From the NCBI GenBank assembly GCA_964472015.1, contig CAYYIP010000028.1, positions 1 through 19,134 on the forward strand: a stretch of 19,134 nt of DNA, written 5' to 3'. Each line of letters begins with the position of its first letter. Positions within the stretch are counted from its first letter, which is position 1. Under the pieces are notes generated by a model. That model made no database searches, had not been told where the DNA came from, and worked only from the letters and a program-made list of their open reading frames with translations. The position numbers and the translations under genes are program-made. Shown here piece by piece: positions 1 through 6,947 of this stretch. Origin of the DNA: JAAYTD01 sp964472015. GTDB lineage: Bacteria > Bacteroidota > Ignavibacteria > Kapaibacteriales > UBA2268.

Positions 1-84
1 TAATTTTAACTTAAAATAAACAAAGATATTAACCTACAAATATAAGTTATTTTTACTAAAAATAACTTAAAAATATTTTTTTAT
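1..84. repeat. 84-bp direct repeat, left copy
   Basis: This stretch recurs at 6730-6813 with one internal mismatch (C at 56 against G at 6785). Similarity then decays over about 20 more bases with small indels. The copy begins at the first base of the window, so its true left edge is unknown. It contains two palindromes: 7-bp arms around position 10 and 12-bp arms (44-55 and 57-68) around position 56. On the - strand it also carries TATCTTTG (21-28), which matches a Bacteroidota -7 promoter element and would point out of the window to the left. It could be a shared promoter/intergenic module or the boundary of a cassette. Confidence 0.9.
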
Positions 85-154
85 ATTTTATAAACAAATA
101 AAAATATAATTTTATAATCTTAAACAATAAGAAAACGTGACCAACATATTTTCT

Positions 155-198
155 TTTAAAAATATTTTTTATAAATTAATTAAATAAATATTTTTAAA
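155..198. repeat. 13-bp inverted repeat upstream of the surface operon
   Basis: Perfect 13-bp arms (155-167 and 186-198) flank an 18-base AT-only spacer. It lies just upstream of the candidate promoter of the 318 operon. It could be a terminator for something to the left, an operator, or chance pairing in AT-rich DNA. Apart from the repeat at 1-84 and the promoter candidate, I see nothing else in the 317 bases before the first gene. Confidence 0.4.
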
Positions 199-200
199 AA

Positions 201-232
201 TTTGTTTTTTTGATATTAAATTAGTATCTTTT
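201..232 (+). promoter_or_regulatory. candidate Bacteroidota-type promoter of the surface operon
   Basis: TTTG at 201-204 is followed after 20 bases by TATCTTTT at 225-232. The Bacteroidota sigma-A consensus is TTTG, 19-21 bases, TAnnTTTG. Transcription would begin near 239, giving a leader of about 80 bases before the start at 318. The DNA is so AT-rich that chance matches are likely. Confidence 0.3.
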
Positions 233-317
233 TAAAAAAAAGTTTTTCATTTATATTTTTATGTATACAAAATGCATAAAAATATAATATATATATAATT
301 AATTCAAAGGTAACAAT

Positions 318-3248
318 ATGAAAAAACATTACAAATTATTTTTATTAACTCTTCTCATTTTATTATCAAATATATTTCCTATTAATATATTTGCATCTGA
401 TTTAAAAGATACGCTTATGACAGGCGATGCTAAACGTAATATTTTTGATTTTTATGTAATTACTTCTTATAAAAAGATTATGGGAAAAGACTATGTGAGT
501 TATGAACCACCAGAAGATATAGATACAGATTTAGTTTGTTTTATATTAACCAGAACATTTCGTACAGATACTAATAATCTTGGTATTGAAGCACCTTTTC
601 CACAACATACTATGATGTGGAATAAATATGAGTTAGATTTAACAAAAGATTTTTTATTAGATTTAGAATTACAATTTAGAGATACTAATGAAATAAATCA
701 GTTATGCTATTCTAATAATAATGATACTGCAAAAGGTGGTATGGGTATGGCTTTTGTAATGATACCATTGTCTGATACTAATGATCTCAAAAGATACATT
801 GGAGATGGGGGACCTTACCTTGGAGTTTCTTTTGCTCCTTACACGGATACTCTTCTTAAGATGCCAACAGAATATATTGCAGTAGAATTTGATACTTATT
901 GTAATAAAGGGTATAAGTATATTGACCCTACTCTATATGATGAAAGTCATATTACATTTGATCATATAGCTATTATAACTGATGAAAATAATATGTGTCA
1001 TATGCCATTGAGCGCAACTAGTAGTTGTGTCAAAATAGACCCTGCTCATCCTAATGTTAAAGATTCTGCACATATATATTGTGTACGTATAAAATGGGAA
1101 AATCGTAATAATAATTATTATTTAACTGTGTTTGTAAAAAATAAAACTACTAATACTCATAATTATTTAGAACGTTTAGAAAAGTCTTTTGATAGTTTAG
1201 GCCAAGTATTAAAAGGGCTTTCTGCTTCGAATCCTTATGTTAATTGGGGGATGTCAGCGGGAGCAGAGTTTGAAGAATATTCTAGTACTCAGAGAGTAAT
1301 TTTTAAGAATCTTATTGTAGACGATGAAGGCGATGAATATGATAGAGGAGTATATATAACAGAACAATTTCCATTTTTATTTTTATATTTAGTTAATTTA
1401 GATAGCACTAGGCAATTCTTATATCCAACATTGGATAATTGTGATGCTAATTTAAGACATTTTAAAAATTCAAATTCTGTATGTATAGAAGATGCAAAAG
1501 AGATTTTAATAGGTCGTACACAAGATATAGCAAGTTATGGTATAAAAATAAATTGGTATGATATGAATGATTCTTTGTTAGAATCAAATAATAATAAATT
1601 TGATATTTTATCTCATAAAAATTTGATAACTGATAGAGAATTTAATATACGTGCAGAACTTATAAGAATAATTCAAAGTGATACAATTGTTATAGATTTA
1701 TATTTTACCATATATTTTAAGAATCCTTTTTTTGTTATAACTGATACTAATTGTATTAATATAGGAGATACTTTATACTATTATAAAGCAAATACATTTA
1801 ATAATTCTGATCAAATAAAATTACCCCCAACAAGTTCATGTACGTATGAATTTACAGATATAGATAGTAGTAAATTTAAAGATATACCAAGTTATAGGAA
1901 TGGCAAAATTTATTTTAAATTAAAAGATAGTTTAGATATTTGTGAGACTGAATTTGGATTAAGTAGGATATGTTCTAGTTGTTCAGATGCAAGTAATGTA
2001 AAGATAAAAGTATATAATTATAAAAATATCTTACAGAAAGATATACGTGTTCTAAAAAGCTGTTCGGGTCCAAAAATACAAATTGCAGAGCAATCCTGCT
2101 CAAATATGTTAAATTATGGTTTAAAATTTTATGATTTAACTTGGCTTCCTATAATAGATAATCAACTACCATTAGATACAAATAATTTTGATATTTTATG
2201 GCGTGTTATAGTTTTCAATAAAAATACTAATACTATATTAGATGAAGTTGATATTATTTGTTCTGAATATGATGTTTTATTTCCTTTTTATCAAGAAGCA
2301 CCTAGATTAATAAAATTAGATCGTAGTGGCGAATTAAAAGATACGTGTAATTATATTGTATATTGTAAATTATTATCTTCATTAGATACAACGAAATATG
2401 AAATAAGTTCAAATATTTATAATAATAGAAAAGTTTTATTTCCTAATGATAATTTGGAATTGTTGGATACTATTCAAATGCATTGTACTGATTCTATTGA
2501 TAACATCTATGTTTTTGATATTATTTGTAAAGCAGATAGTATTTTACCATCTATTAATGTATGTAGTGATACATTAAATTTAAATTGTTCATGCAATAGT
2601 TGTTATGATTGTGATTTATTTCAAGATGAAGTAAATATAAATATAGCAAGAGATTCTGCAGGTGTTTTAATAGATTTAGGTGGTAATAATGGGTTCGCAA
2701 CCAAAGGTCGTTATTGTAAATTTAGGATAAATATAAATGATTATTTAGGATGTGATAGTTTAGGTGACCGTATTATTATTCACTCTCCTAGTAATAATCA
2801 TGGCGAATGGTTAACTTCTAATTTAGATAGTTTAGTTTATCTTGTTTCTGGTAGTGATGGATTAGGAGGTGAATTATATGAACTAGTTAAAGATACAATA
2901 AGAATATCTTATATAACTCCTCAAGGTGATACTTGTTATAAAGAAAAGATTATATATTGTGATTGTTATGCTGGAGTTGAGATACAATTGCGTCCAAATG
3001 CTTATCCTGAGATGCCAACAATATGTGATTATTCTGTCAAAGAGATGTTTACGGGGGGGATAATATTTCTCGTAAAAGATATTCAAGGCAATGTAGTCCA
3101 AAATTTAGGTATGTTAAATTCTAGTAGTCCTTTAGATGGTGAGATTTTAATAAATACTCATCTTTTATCAAGTGGTATATATTTTGTAGTGGCAGAAAAG
3201 AATGGTTTTATAGTTTCATATTCGGCAGTTCAATTTATTAAACAATAA
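318..3248 (+). CDS. secreted L-type-lectin-like protein with T9SS type A-like C-terminal domain
   Basis: Residues 1-27 form a signal peptide (KK, hydrophobic core, IFAS). Residues about 110-335 resemble bacterial L-type (legume-like) lectin domains: GMGMAFVMIP (141-150), IAVEFDTYCN (187-196), DHIAI (215-219) and VNWGMSAGAE (308-317) match the core strands and the acidic metal/sugar-site region in order. The long middle part is not recognised; it has many Asp and Cys, with a Cys cluster near 756-764. The last 64 residues (913-976) fit a T9SS type A sorting domain: VKDIQGNVVQ, then LLSSGIYFVV, ending FIKQ. Family knowledge predicts export across the outer membrane and attachment or release at the surface; sugar binding is inferred. 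AAAGG at 306-310, 7 bases before ATG, supports the start. It is the first gene of a four-gene operon. A run of seven G at 3053-3059 lies exactly at the start of the sorting domain. Confidence 0.8.
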   Translation: MKKHYKLFLLTLLILLSNIFPINIFASDLKDTLMTGDAKRNIFDFYVITSYKKIMGKDYVSYEPPEDIDTDLVCFILTRTFRTDTNNLGIEAPFPQHTMMWNKYELDLTKDFLLDLELQFRDTNEINQLCYSNNNDTAKGGMGMAFVMIPLSDTNDLKRYIGDGGPYLGVSFAPYTDTLLKMPTEYIAVEFDTYCNKGYKYIDPTLYDESHITFDHIAIITDENNMCHMPLSATSSCVKIDPAHPNVKDSAHIYCVRIKWENRNNNYYLTVFVKNKTTNTHNYLERLEKSFDSLGQVLKGLSASNPYVNWGMSAGAEFEEYSSTQRVIFKNLIVDDEGDEYDRGVYITEQFPFLFLYLVNLDSTRQFLYPTLDNCDANLRHFKNSNSVCIEDAKEILIGRTQDIASYGIKINWYDMNDSLLESNNNKFDILSHKNLITDREFNIRAELIRIIQSDTIVIDLYFTIYFKNPFFVITDTNCINIGDTLYYYKANTFNNSDQIKLPPTSSCTYEFTDIDSSKFKDIPSYRNGKIYFKLKDSLDICETEFGLSRICSSCSDASNVKIKVYNYKNILQKDIRVLKSCSGPKIQIAEQSCSNMLNYGLKFYDLTWLPIIDNQLPLDTNNFDILWRVIVFNKNTNTILDEVDIICSEYDVLFPFYQEAPRLIKLDRSGELKDTCNYIVYCKLLSSLDTTKYEISSNIYNNRKVLFPNDNLELLDTIQMHCTDSIDNIYVFDIICKADSILPSINVCSDTLNLNCSCNSCYDCDLFQDEVNINIARDSAGVLIDLGGNNGFATKGRYCKFRININDYLGCDSLGDRIIIHSPSNNHGEWLTSNLDSLVYLVSGSDGLGGELYELVKDTIRISYITPQGDTCYKEKIIYCDCYAGVEIQLRPNAYPEMPTICDYSVKEMFTGGIIFLVKDIQGNVVQNLGMLNSSSPLDGEILINTHLLSSGIYFVVAEKNGFIVSYSAVQFIKQ

Positions 3249-3262
3249 AAAGGTTTATAGTT

Positions 3263-4312
3263 ATGAAATATATTATTTTTAAAATATTATGTTTTTTTCT
3301 ATTATTGCTGTTATTTGCTAGTTGTAATGAATCTGACGAAGTAGTTAACAGTAATTTAATAGATTCTAATACACTCGAATTTAATATAGATGGTGTAAAA
3401 TTTAGAATGAAACAAGTAAAAGCTGGAAGTTTTTGTTCGGGTTTACAACAAGAAGATCCATCATATATAAATTATATAGAAAAAACAAAATGTTCTTTTT
3501 GGCTTGATAATGAATTTACCATTTTGGGATTATGTAATGTAACTTTTACATATGATTATTGGATAGGCGAAACGGAAGTAACGCAAGAATTATGGGAAAA
3601 AATTATGGGATACAATCATAGTTATTTCAAGAATCCACAAAATCCTGTAGAAAATATAAATTTTTATGAAATAGTAACCTTTTTTAATAAATTAAATCGT
3701 TTATTTAACTTTGAAACTGTTTATACCCTAGGAAATAAGGATGTATGGAAGAATGATAGATTAGAATTCGAAAAAGAACAACCTTGGGTTAAGACATTAA
3801 ATTTTAGAAAAGGATTTCGTTTACCAATAGATTTTGAATGGGAGTATGCAGCTCGTGGCGGTCATTATTCAGACAGTTCAGAATATCTTTATTCAGGTAG
3901 TAATAATATATATGATATAGCTTGGTATTCATCTAATTCTAATAATAGCACACATATAGTTGCTCAAAAACAGCCTAATAAATTAGGAGTTTATGATATG
4001 ACTGGAAATGTAGCTGAATTTACTAATACTCGTATATCTAGTCTATTCCAATATAAAATTACACATTTTGAGAAAGGCGATACATTAAGACATTTAATAA
4101 ATCCATTGTTATATCTGTACACAGATTATAGCACATGGGGCAGTTATTATCCAGTAATATGTGGTGGTTCTTACAATGTCGATGAACGTCGATGTTTTTT
4201 AGCACAACGTTATAATTTTAATCCAAATAACAAATATCCATTAACTTATTTATCAAAAGCAAGTATATACGGTTTTAGGATATTATTATTAAGGTCTAAT
4301 AGTGGAGTGTAG
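3263..4312 (+). CDS. FGE/SUMF1-fold lipoprotein, paralogue 1
   Basis: The signal peptide ends in FASC, so Cys21 is the likely lipidated residue (lipobox, with an unusual Phe at -3). The rest matches the formylglycine-generating-enzyme-sulfatase family: FRMKQVKAGSF (47-57), YWIGETEVTQELW (99-111), GFRLPIDFEWEYAARGG (184-200), GVYDMTGNVAEF (242-253) and a final YGFRILL (336-342). Where active FGEs have two copper-binding cysteines (RGGS-x-LC-x4-C), this protein has CGGSYNV and then only Cys311, so formylglycine synthesis is unlikely. Such domains also serve as structural or binding folds; GldJ and GldK of the gliding/T9SS apparatus are FGE-fold lipoproteins, but this one is shorter and I do not equate them. 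It starts 14 bases after the lectin-like gene, with AGG at 3251-3253 as ribosome site. Its C-terminal half is the most diverged from the bacterial consensus. Confidence 0.85.
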   Translation: MKYIIFKILCFFLLLLLFASCNESDEVVNSNLIDSNTLEFNIDGVKFRMKQVKAGSFCSGLQQEDPSYINYIEKTKCSFWLDNEFTILGLCNVTFTYDYWIGETEVTQELWEKIMGYNHSYFKNPQNPVENINFYEIVTFFNKLNRLFNFETVYTLGNKDVWKNDRLEFEKEQPWVKTLNFRKGFRLPIDFEWEYAARGGHYSDSSEYLYSGSNNIYDIAWYSSNSNNSTHIVAQKQPNKLGVYDMTGNVAEFTNTRISSLFQYKITHFEKGDTLRHLINPLLYLYTDYSTWGSYYPVICGGSYNVDERRCFLAQRYNFNPNNKYPLTYLSKASIYGFRILLLRSNSGV

Positions 4313-4314
4313 CA

Positions 4315-5187
4315 ATGATAACATATGTAAAAAAAATATTATTTATTGTTTTTTATTTATTTTTAATAACGAGTTGTCAGGAGAGTGAAAATATTATAAC
4401 TAATATAGATATTGATACACGTGAAATAAAAGTTGGTAATACAAAATTTAGGATGAAGTATGTCCAGGGAGGAACTTTTTTTATGGGTGCTCAATCATTA
4501 GACAGTAATGGCATTAATTATGATATATTTGCTAATTCTTTATCTGTCTTACATCAAGTTACTTTAACAAAAAATTATTGGATAGGTGAGACAGAGGTAA
4601 CTCATGCTTTGTGGGAAGAAGTAATGGGTAAAGATAATAATCCAAGTTCTTTTTTAGGAGGTTATCAGAATCCCGTAAATTCACTTAGTTATTATATGGC
4701 TATTGATTTTATCGAACAATTAAATAAAAAAACAGGTCTAAAATTTCGTTTACCAACAGAGGCAGAATGGGAGTATGCAGCAAAAGGTGGACATAAATCT
4801 AAAGGTTTCTATCGTTATTCAGGTAGTGATAATTTAGATGAAGTAGGTTGGTACTTAGATAATAATTTATCATATACAATACAACAAGTTGCACAAAAAG
4901 CTCCTAATGAATTGGGTGTATATGATATGAGTGGCAATGTAGCAGAATGGTGTTTAGGAAAATTTGTTGTATCAGATGGTTCACCTGAAGTAGATCCATT
5001 AGACTCAATAATAGATGATTATAGATTATTTATTATACGTGGAGGACATATAGATGCTAACGACAAAGGATGTACTGTATTTAATAAATTTTCAACAATT
5101 GCATTTCCTCATTCAGCTAATAGATTTCCTGCTATTGCTAATAAAAATGGTTTACGTTTAGTTTTAGAGGATACATTTAAACAATAA
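4315..5187 (+). CDS. FGE/SUMF1-fold lipoprotein, paralogue 2
   Basis: Lipobox LITSC gives Cys21 as the lipid anchor. At 290 residues it is the most compact of the three paralogues and closest to the family core: FRMKYVQGGTFFMG (45-58), YWIGETEVTHALW (88-100), KFRLPTEAEWEYAAKGG (143-159), GVYDMSGNVAEW (201-212), RGGH (242-245) and a closing NGLRLVL (278-284). As in paralogue 1, the first active-site Cys is missing and only Cys253, at the place of the second, remains. It starts 2 bases after the preceding stop; GGAG at 4304-4307 lies inside the end of the upstream gene, so the two are probably translationally coupled. Family membership is clear; the role is inferred to be a structural or ligand-binding partner at the outer membrane. 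Confidence 0.87.
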   Translation: MITYVKKILFIVFYLFLITSCQESENIITNIDIDTREIKVGNTKFRMKYVQGGTFFMGAQSLDSNGINYDIFANSLSVLHQVTLTKNYWIGETEVTHALWEEVMGKDNNPSSFLGGYQNPVNSLSYYMAIDFIEQLNKKTGLKFRLPTEAEWEYAAKGGHKSKGFYRYSGSDNLDEVGWYLDNNLSYTIQQVAQKAPNELGVYDMSGNVAEWCLGKFVVSDGSPEVDPLDSIIDDYRLFIIRGGHIDANDKGCTVFNKFSTIAFPHSANRFPAIANKNGLRLVLEDTFKQ

Positions 5188-5199
5188 GGAATTTTTATT

Positions 5200-6234
5200 A
5201 TGAATTTAAACAAAATATTATATTATTATACGATTATCTTTTTATTTACTATATTTTTATATAGTTGCAAAGAAAATAATACACACGTTATTACAGACGA
5301 TAATACTTTAAGTTTTGATGTTGATGGTATAACATTCAGAATGAAGTATGTAGAAAAAGGAAGTTTTATAATGGGTGAAGAAAAAACAGCTTATATGGAA
5401 GATACTATATCTTATGATGATCTATTTGTATTTATTCGTTCTATAGAAGTCCCTTGTCATCAAGTTACACTTACAAGAGATTATTGGATAGGCGAAACCG
5501 AAGTAACTCAACGTTTATATAAAACTGTAATGGAAGGTAATAAGAATGGTTTTAATCCAACTCCAAGTTTTTATTCAATTAGTGGTTTTGGTTCAAATAC
5601 TGATGATTATAATAGACCTGTGGAATGTGTAGGATGGTTGAATATGATAGTATTTTGTAATAGGTTAAGTGAAAAACTTGGTTTGGATCCCGTATATTCT
5701 ATAAATGGTATAACAAATGTAGATGAATGGGGTGTTTTAGATCTTGGCAAGGATACAAAAGTTACTATGGATATAGATAAGAAAGGATTTCGTTTGCCAA
5801 CAGAGGCAGAATGGGAGTATGCAGCCCGTGGTGGTAATAAAACATCATATAAAATTTATAGTGGCAGTAATAATGTATTTGAGGTATGTCATTATTTATC
5901 TAAAACAACATATCCTGTAGCTACAAAAAAGCCTAATGAATTAGGTATATATGATATGACCGGCAATGTAGCAGAATATTGTTATGATTGTTATGATTAT
6001 AATGCTTGGAATCATAGTGGGATTAGAATATATACCAAAGAAAGTTTTATAGATCCTGTTTATGTTATAGATAAAGTTAAGAAGTCGTCTTCTGATGTAG
6101 GCGGACATATTGTACGTGGGCTTTATTTTGCTAGAAGGCATCATGTTACTGCAAGGAATGGTTTTTATGATTGTGATTTATGGTATATTGGACACGCAAT
6201 TAGATATGGTGCACGAATAGTTTTAACTAAATAA
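5200..6234 (+). CDS. FGE/SUMF1-fold lipoprotein, paralogue 3
   Basis: Signal peptide ending FLYSC, so Cys23 is the predicted lipid-bearing residue. Family motifs are well kept: FRMKYVEKGSFIMG (46-59), DYWIGETEVTQ (94-104), RPVECVGWLNMIVFCNRLSEKLGL (139-162), GFRLPTEAEWEYAARGG (196-212) and GIYDMTGNVAEY (249-260). The active-site segment has drifted most: VRGLYFARRHHV (305-316) has no cysteine at either catalytic position, and the final GFR is replaced by YGARIVL. It starts 12 bases after paralogue 2, with AAGGA at 5186-5190 nine bases before ATG. It is the last gene of the operon and is followed by a 19-bp perfect stem at 6244-6294. The paralogues probably arose by tandem duplication followed by divergence. 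Confidence 0.87.
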   Translation: MNLNKILYYYTIIFLFTIFLYSCKENNTHVITDDNTLSFDVDGITFRMKYVEKGSFIMGEEKTAYMEDTISYDDLFVFIRSIEVPCHQVTLTRDYWIGETEVTQRLYKTVMEGNKNGFNPTPSFYSISGFGSNTDDYNRPVECVGWLNMIVFCNRLSEKLGLDPVYSINGITNVDEWGVLDLGKDTKVTMDIDKKGFRLPTEAEWEYAARGGNKTSYKIYSGSNNVFEVCHYLSKTTYPVATKKPNELGIYDMTGNVAEYCYDCYDYNAWNHSGIRIYTKESFIDPVYVIDKVKKSSSDVGGHIVRGLYFARRHHVTARNGFYDCDLWYIGHAIRYGARIVLTK

Positions 6235-6243
6235 TTAAAATAC

Positions 6244-6294
6244 TACTATAAAATCAATAAAGATAGTATATTACGCTTTATTGATTTTATAGTA
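6244..6294. terminator. 19-bp perfect stem between convergent genes
   Basis: Perfect 19-bp arms (6244-6262 and 6276-6294) with a 13-base loop sit between the end of the surface operon (6234) and the end of the convergent small gene (6320). Position and symmetry suit a bidirectional terminator, but neither side has a proper T run, so it may instead protect transcript ends. Confidence 0.6.
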
Positions 6295-6319
6295 TAGTTT
6301 ATATTTAATTATAAATTAA

Positions 6320-6661
6320 TTAAATAATTTTATTAATAGGAGTTCCTTTTATCCAGTTTAATATATTGTCATTTATAATTTTAATTCGATGTTCAAAATC
6401 AGTAGTATAAGGATAAGCCATATCAACCGTATCATCATCAGCTCTATAATATATAGTGTCAGTCATTTGATTTTTTGAATCTTTATCAAAATAACTAGAA
6501 GAAGATTTTATATCACCATGCAATTCAATTTCAAAAATAGATGTTTTTTTTGCCGGTGTTGTATCATTTGATTTATCTATTACTATACCTTGTGAAAAAA
6601 CTGAGATATTAGTAAAGTTTATAAATAAAAATAATATTAAAATAAATTTTAATTTGTTCAT
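6320..6661 (-). CDS. small secreted protein of unknown function
   Basis: A 113-residue protein with a clear signal peptide (hydrophobic residues 5-18, cleavage probably near VFSQ-G, residue 23-24) and no lipobox. The mature part is short, charged and free of cysteine, with YYRADDDTVDMAYPY near the middle; I recognise no domain. It is convergent with the lipoprotein operon and reads away from the repeat at 6730-6813, which lies about 70 bases upstream and holds a possible -7 element. No Shine-Dalgarno sequence is visible before ATG, unlike the four operon genes. The signal peptide and orderly ends argue for a real gene rather than a shadow frame. It could also be the remnant of a longer secreted protein. 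Confidence 0.65.
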   Translation of the reverse strand: MNKLKFILILFLFINFTNISVFSQGIVIDKSNDTTPAKKTSIFEIELHGDIKSSSSYFDKDSKNQMTDTIYYRADDDTVDMAYPYTTDFEHRIKIINDNILNWIKGTPINKII

Positions 6662-6729
6662 TATGTTTAACTTAATTTTATAATTAATATGAGCACATAT
6701 ATATTTACTATTTTAAATAAAAATCTATA

Positions 6730-6813
6730 TAATTTTAACTTAAAATAAACAAAGATATTAACCTACAAATATAAGTTATTTTTAGTAAAAATAACTTAAA
6801 AATATTTTTTTAT
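6730..6813. repeat. 84-bp direct repeat, right copy
   Basis: It matches 1-84 at 83 of 84 bases, 6,729 bases downstream. The 12-bp palindrome arms (6773-6784 and 6786-6797) are conserved, but the central base is G here and C in the left copy. It sits in the 286-base spacer between the small secreted gene (start 6661) and enolase (end 6948). Confidence 0.9.
6750..6757 (-). promoter_or_regulatory. possible -7 element for the small secreted gene
   Basis: On the - strand this reads TATCTTTG, a full match to the Bacteroidota -7 consensus TAnnTTTG. No TTTG lies at the expected 19-21 base distance, so only half a promoter is visible. A transcript from here would have a leader of about 80 bases before 6661. 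The same element is present in the left repeat copy. Confidence 0.25.
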
Positions 6814-6893
6814 GATTTTTATATACAAATAAAATTAGATTTTTTTTACTTAAAAATACCAATAAATATAATTAAAATAAAAATAAATATATA

Positions 6894-6927
6894 AAAAAAC
6901 AGTTATCAAAATTGATAACTGTTTTTT
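6894..6927. terminator. rho-independent terminator after enolase
   Basis: Arms ACAGTTATCAA (6899-6909) and TTGATAACTGT (6912-6922) form an 11-bp stem with an AA core. A run of A precedes it and a run of T follows, so it can work in both directions. It lies about 20 bases beyond the enolase stop. Confidence 0.85.
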
Positions 6928-6947
6928 CAATATAAAATATAATAAAA

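Noticed and set aside
3263..6234. Calling the lipoproteins GldJ/GldK/PorK or active sulfatase-modifying enzymes
   Set aside because: They are shorter than GldJ/GldK and not beside gldL, gldM or gldN. The two catalytic cysteines are not both present in any of them, and no sulfatase gene is nearby.
1..6813. Repeats read as phage or integrative-element attachment sites
   Set aside because: No integrase, recombinase or transposase lies between or beside them, and there is no tRNA. A duplication or shared promoter module fits as well.
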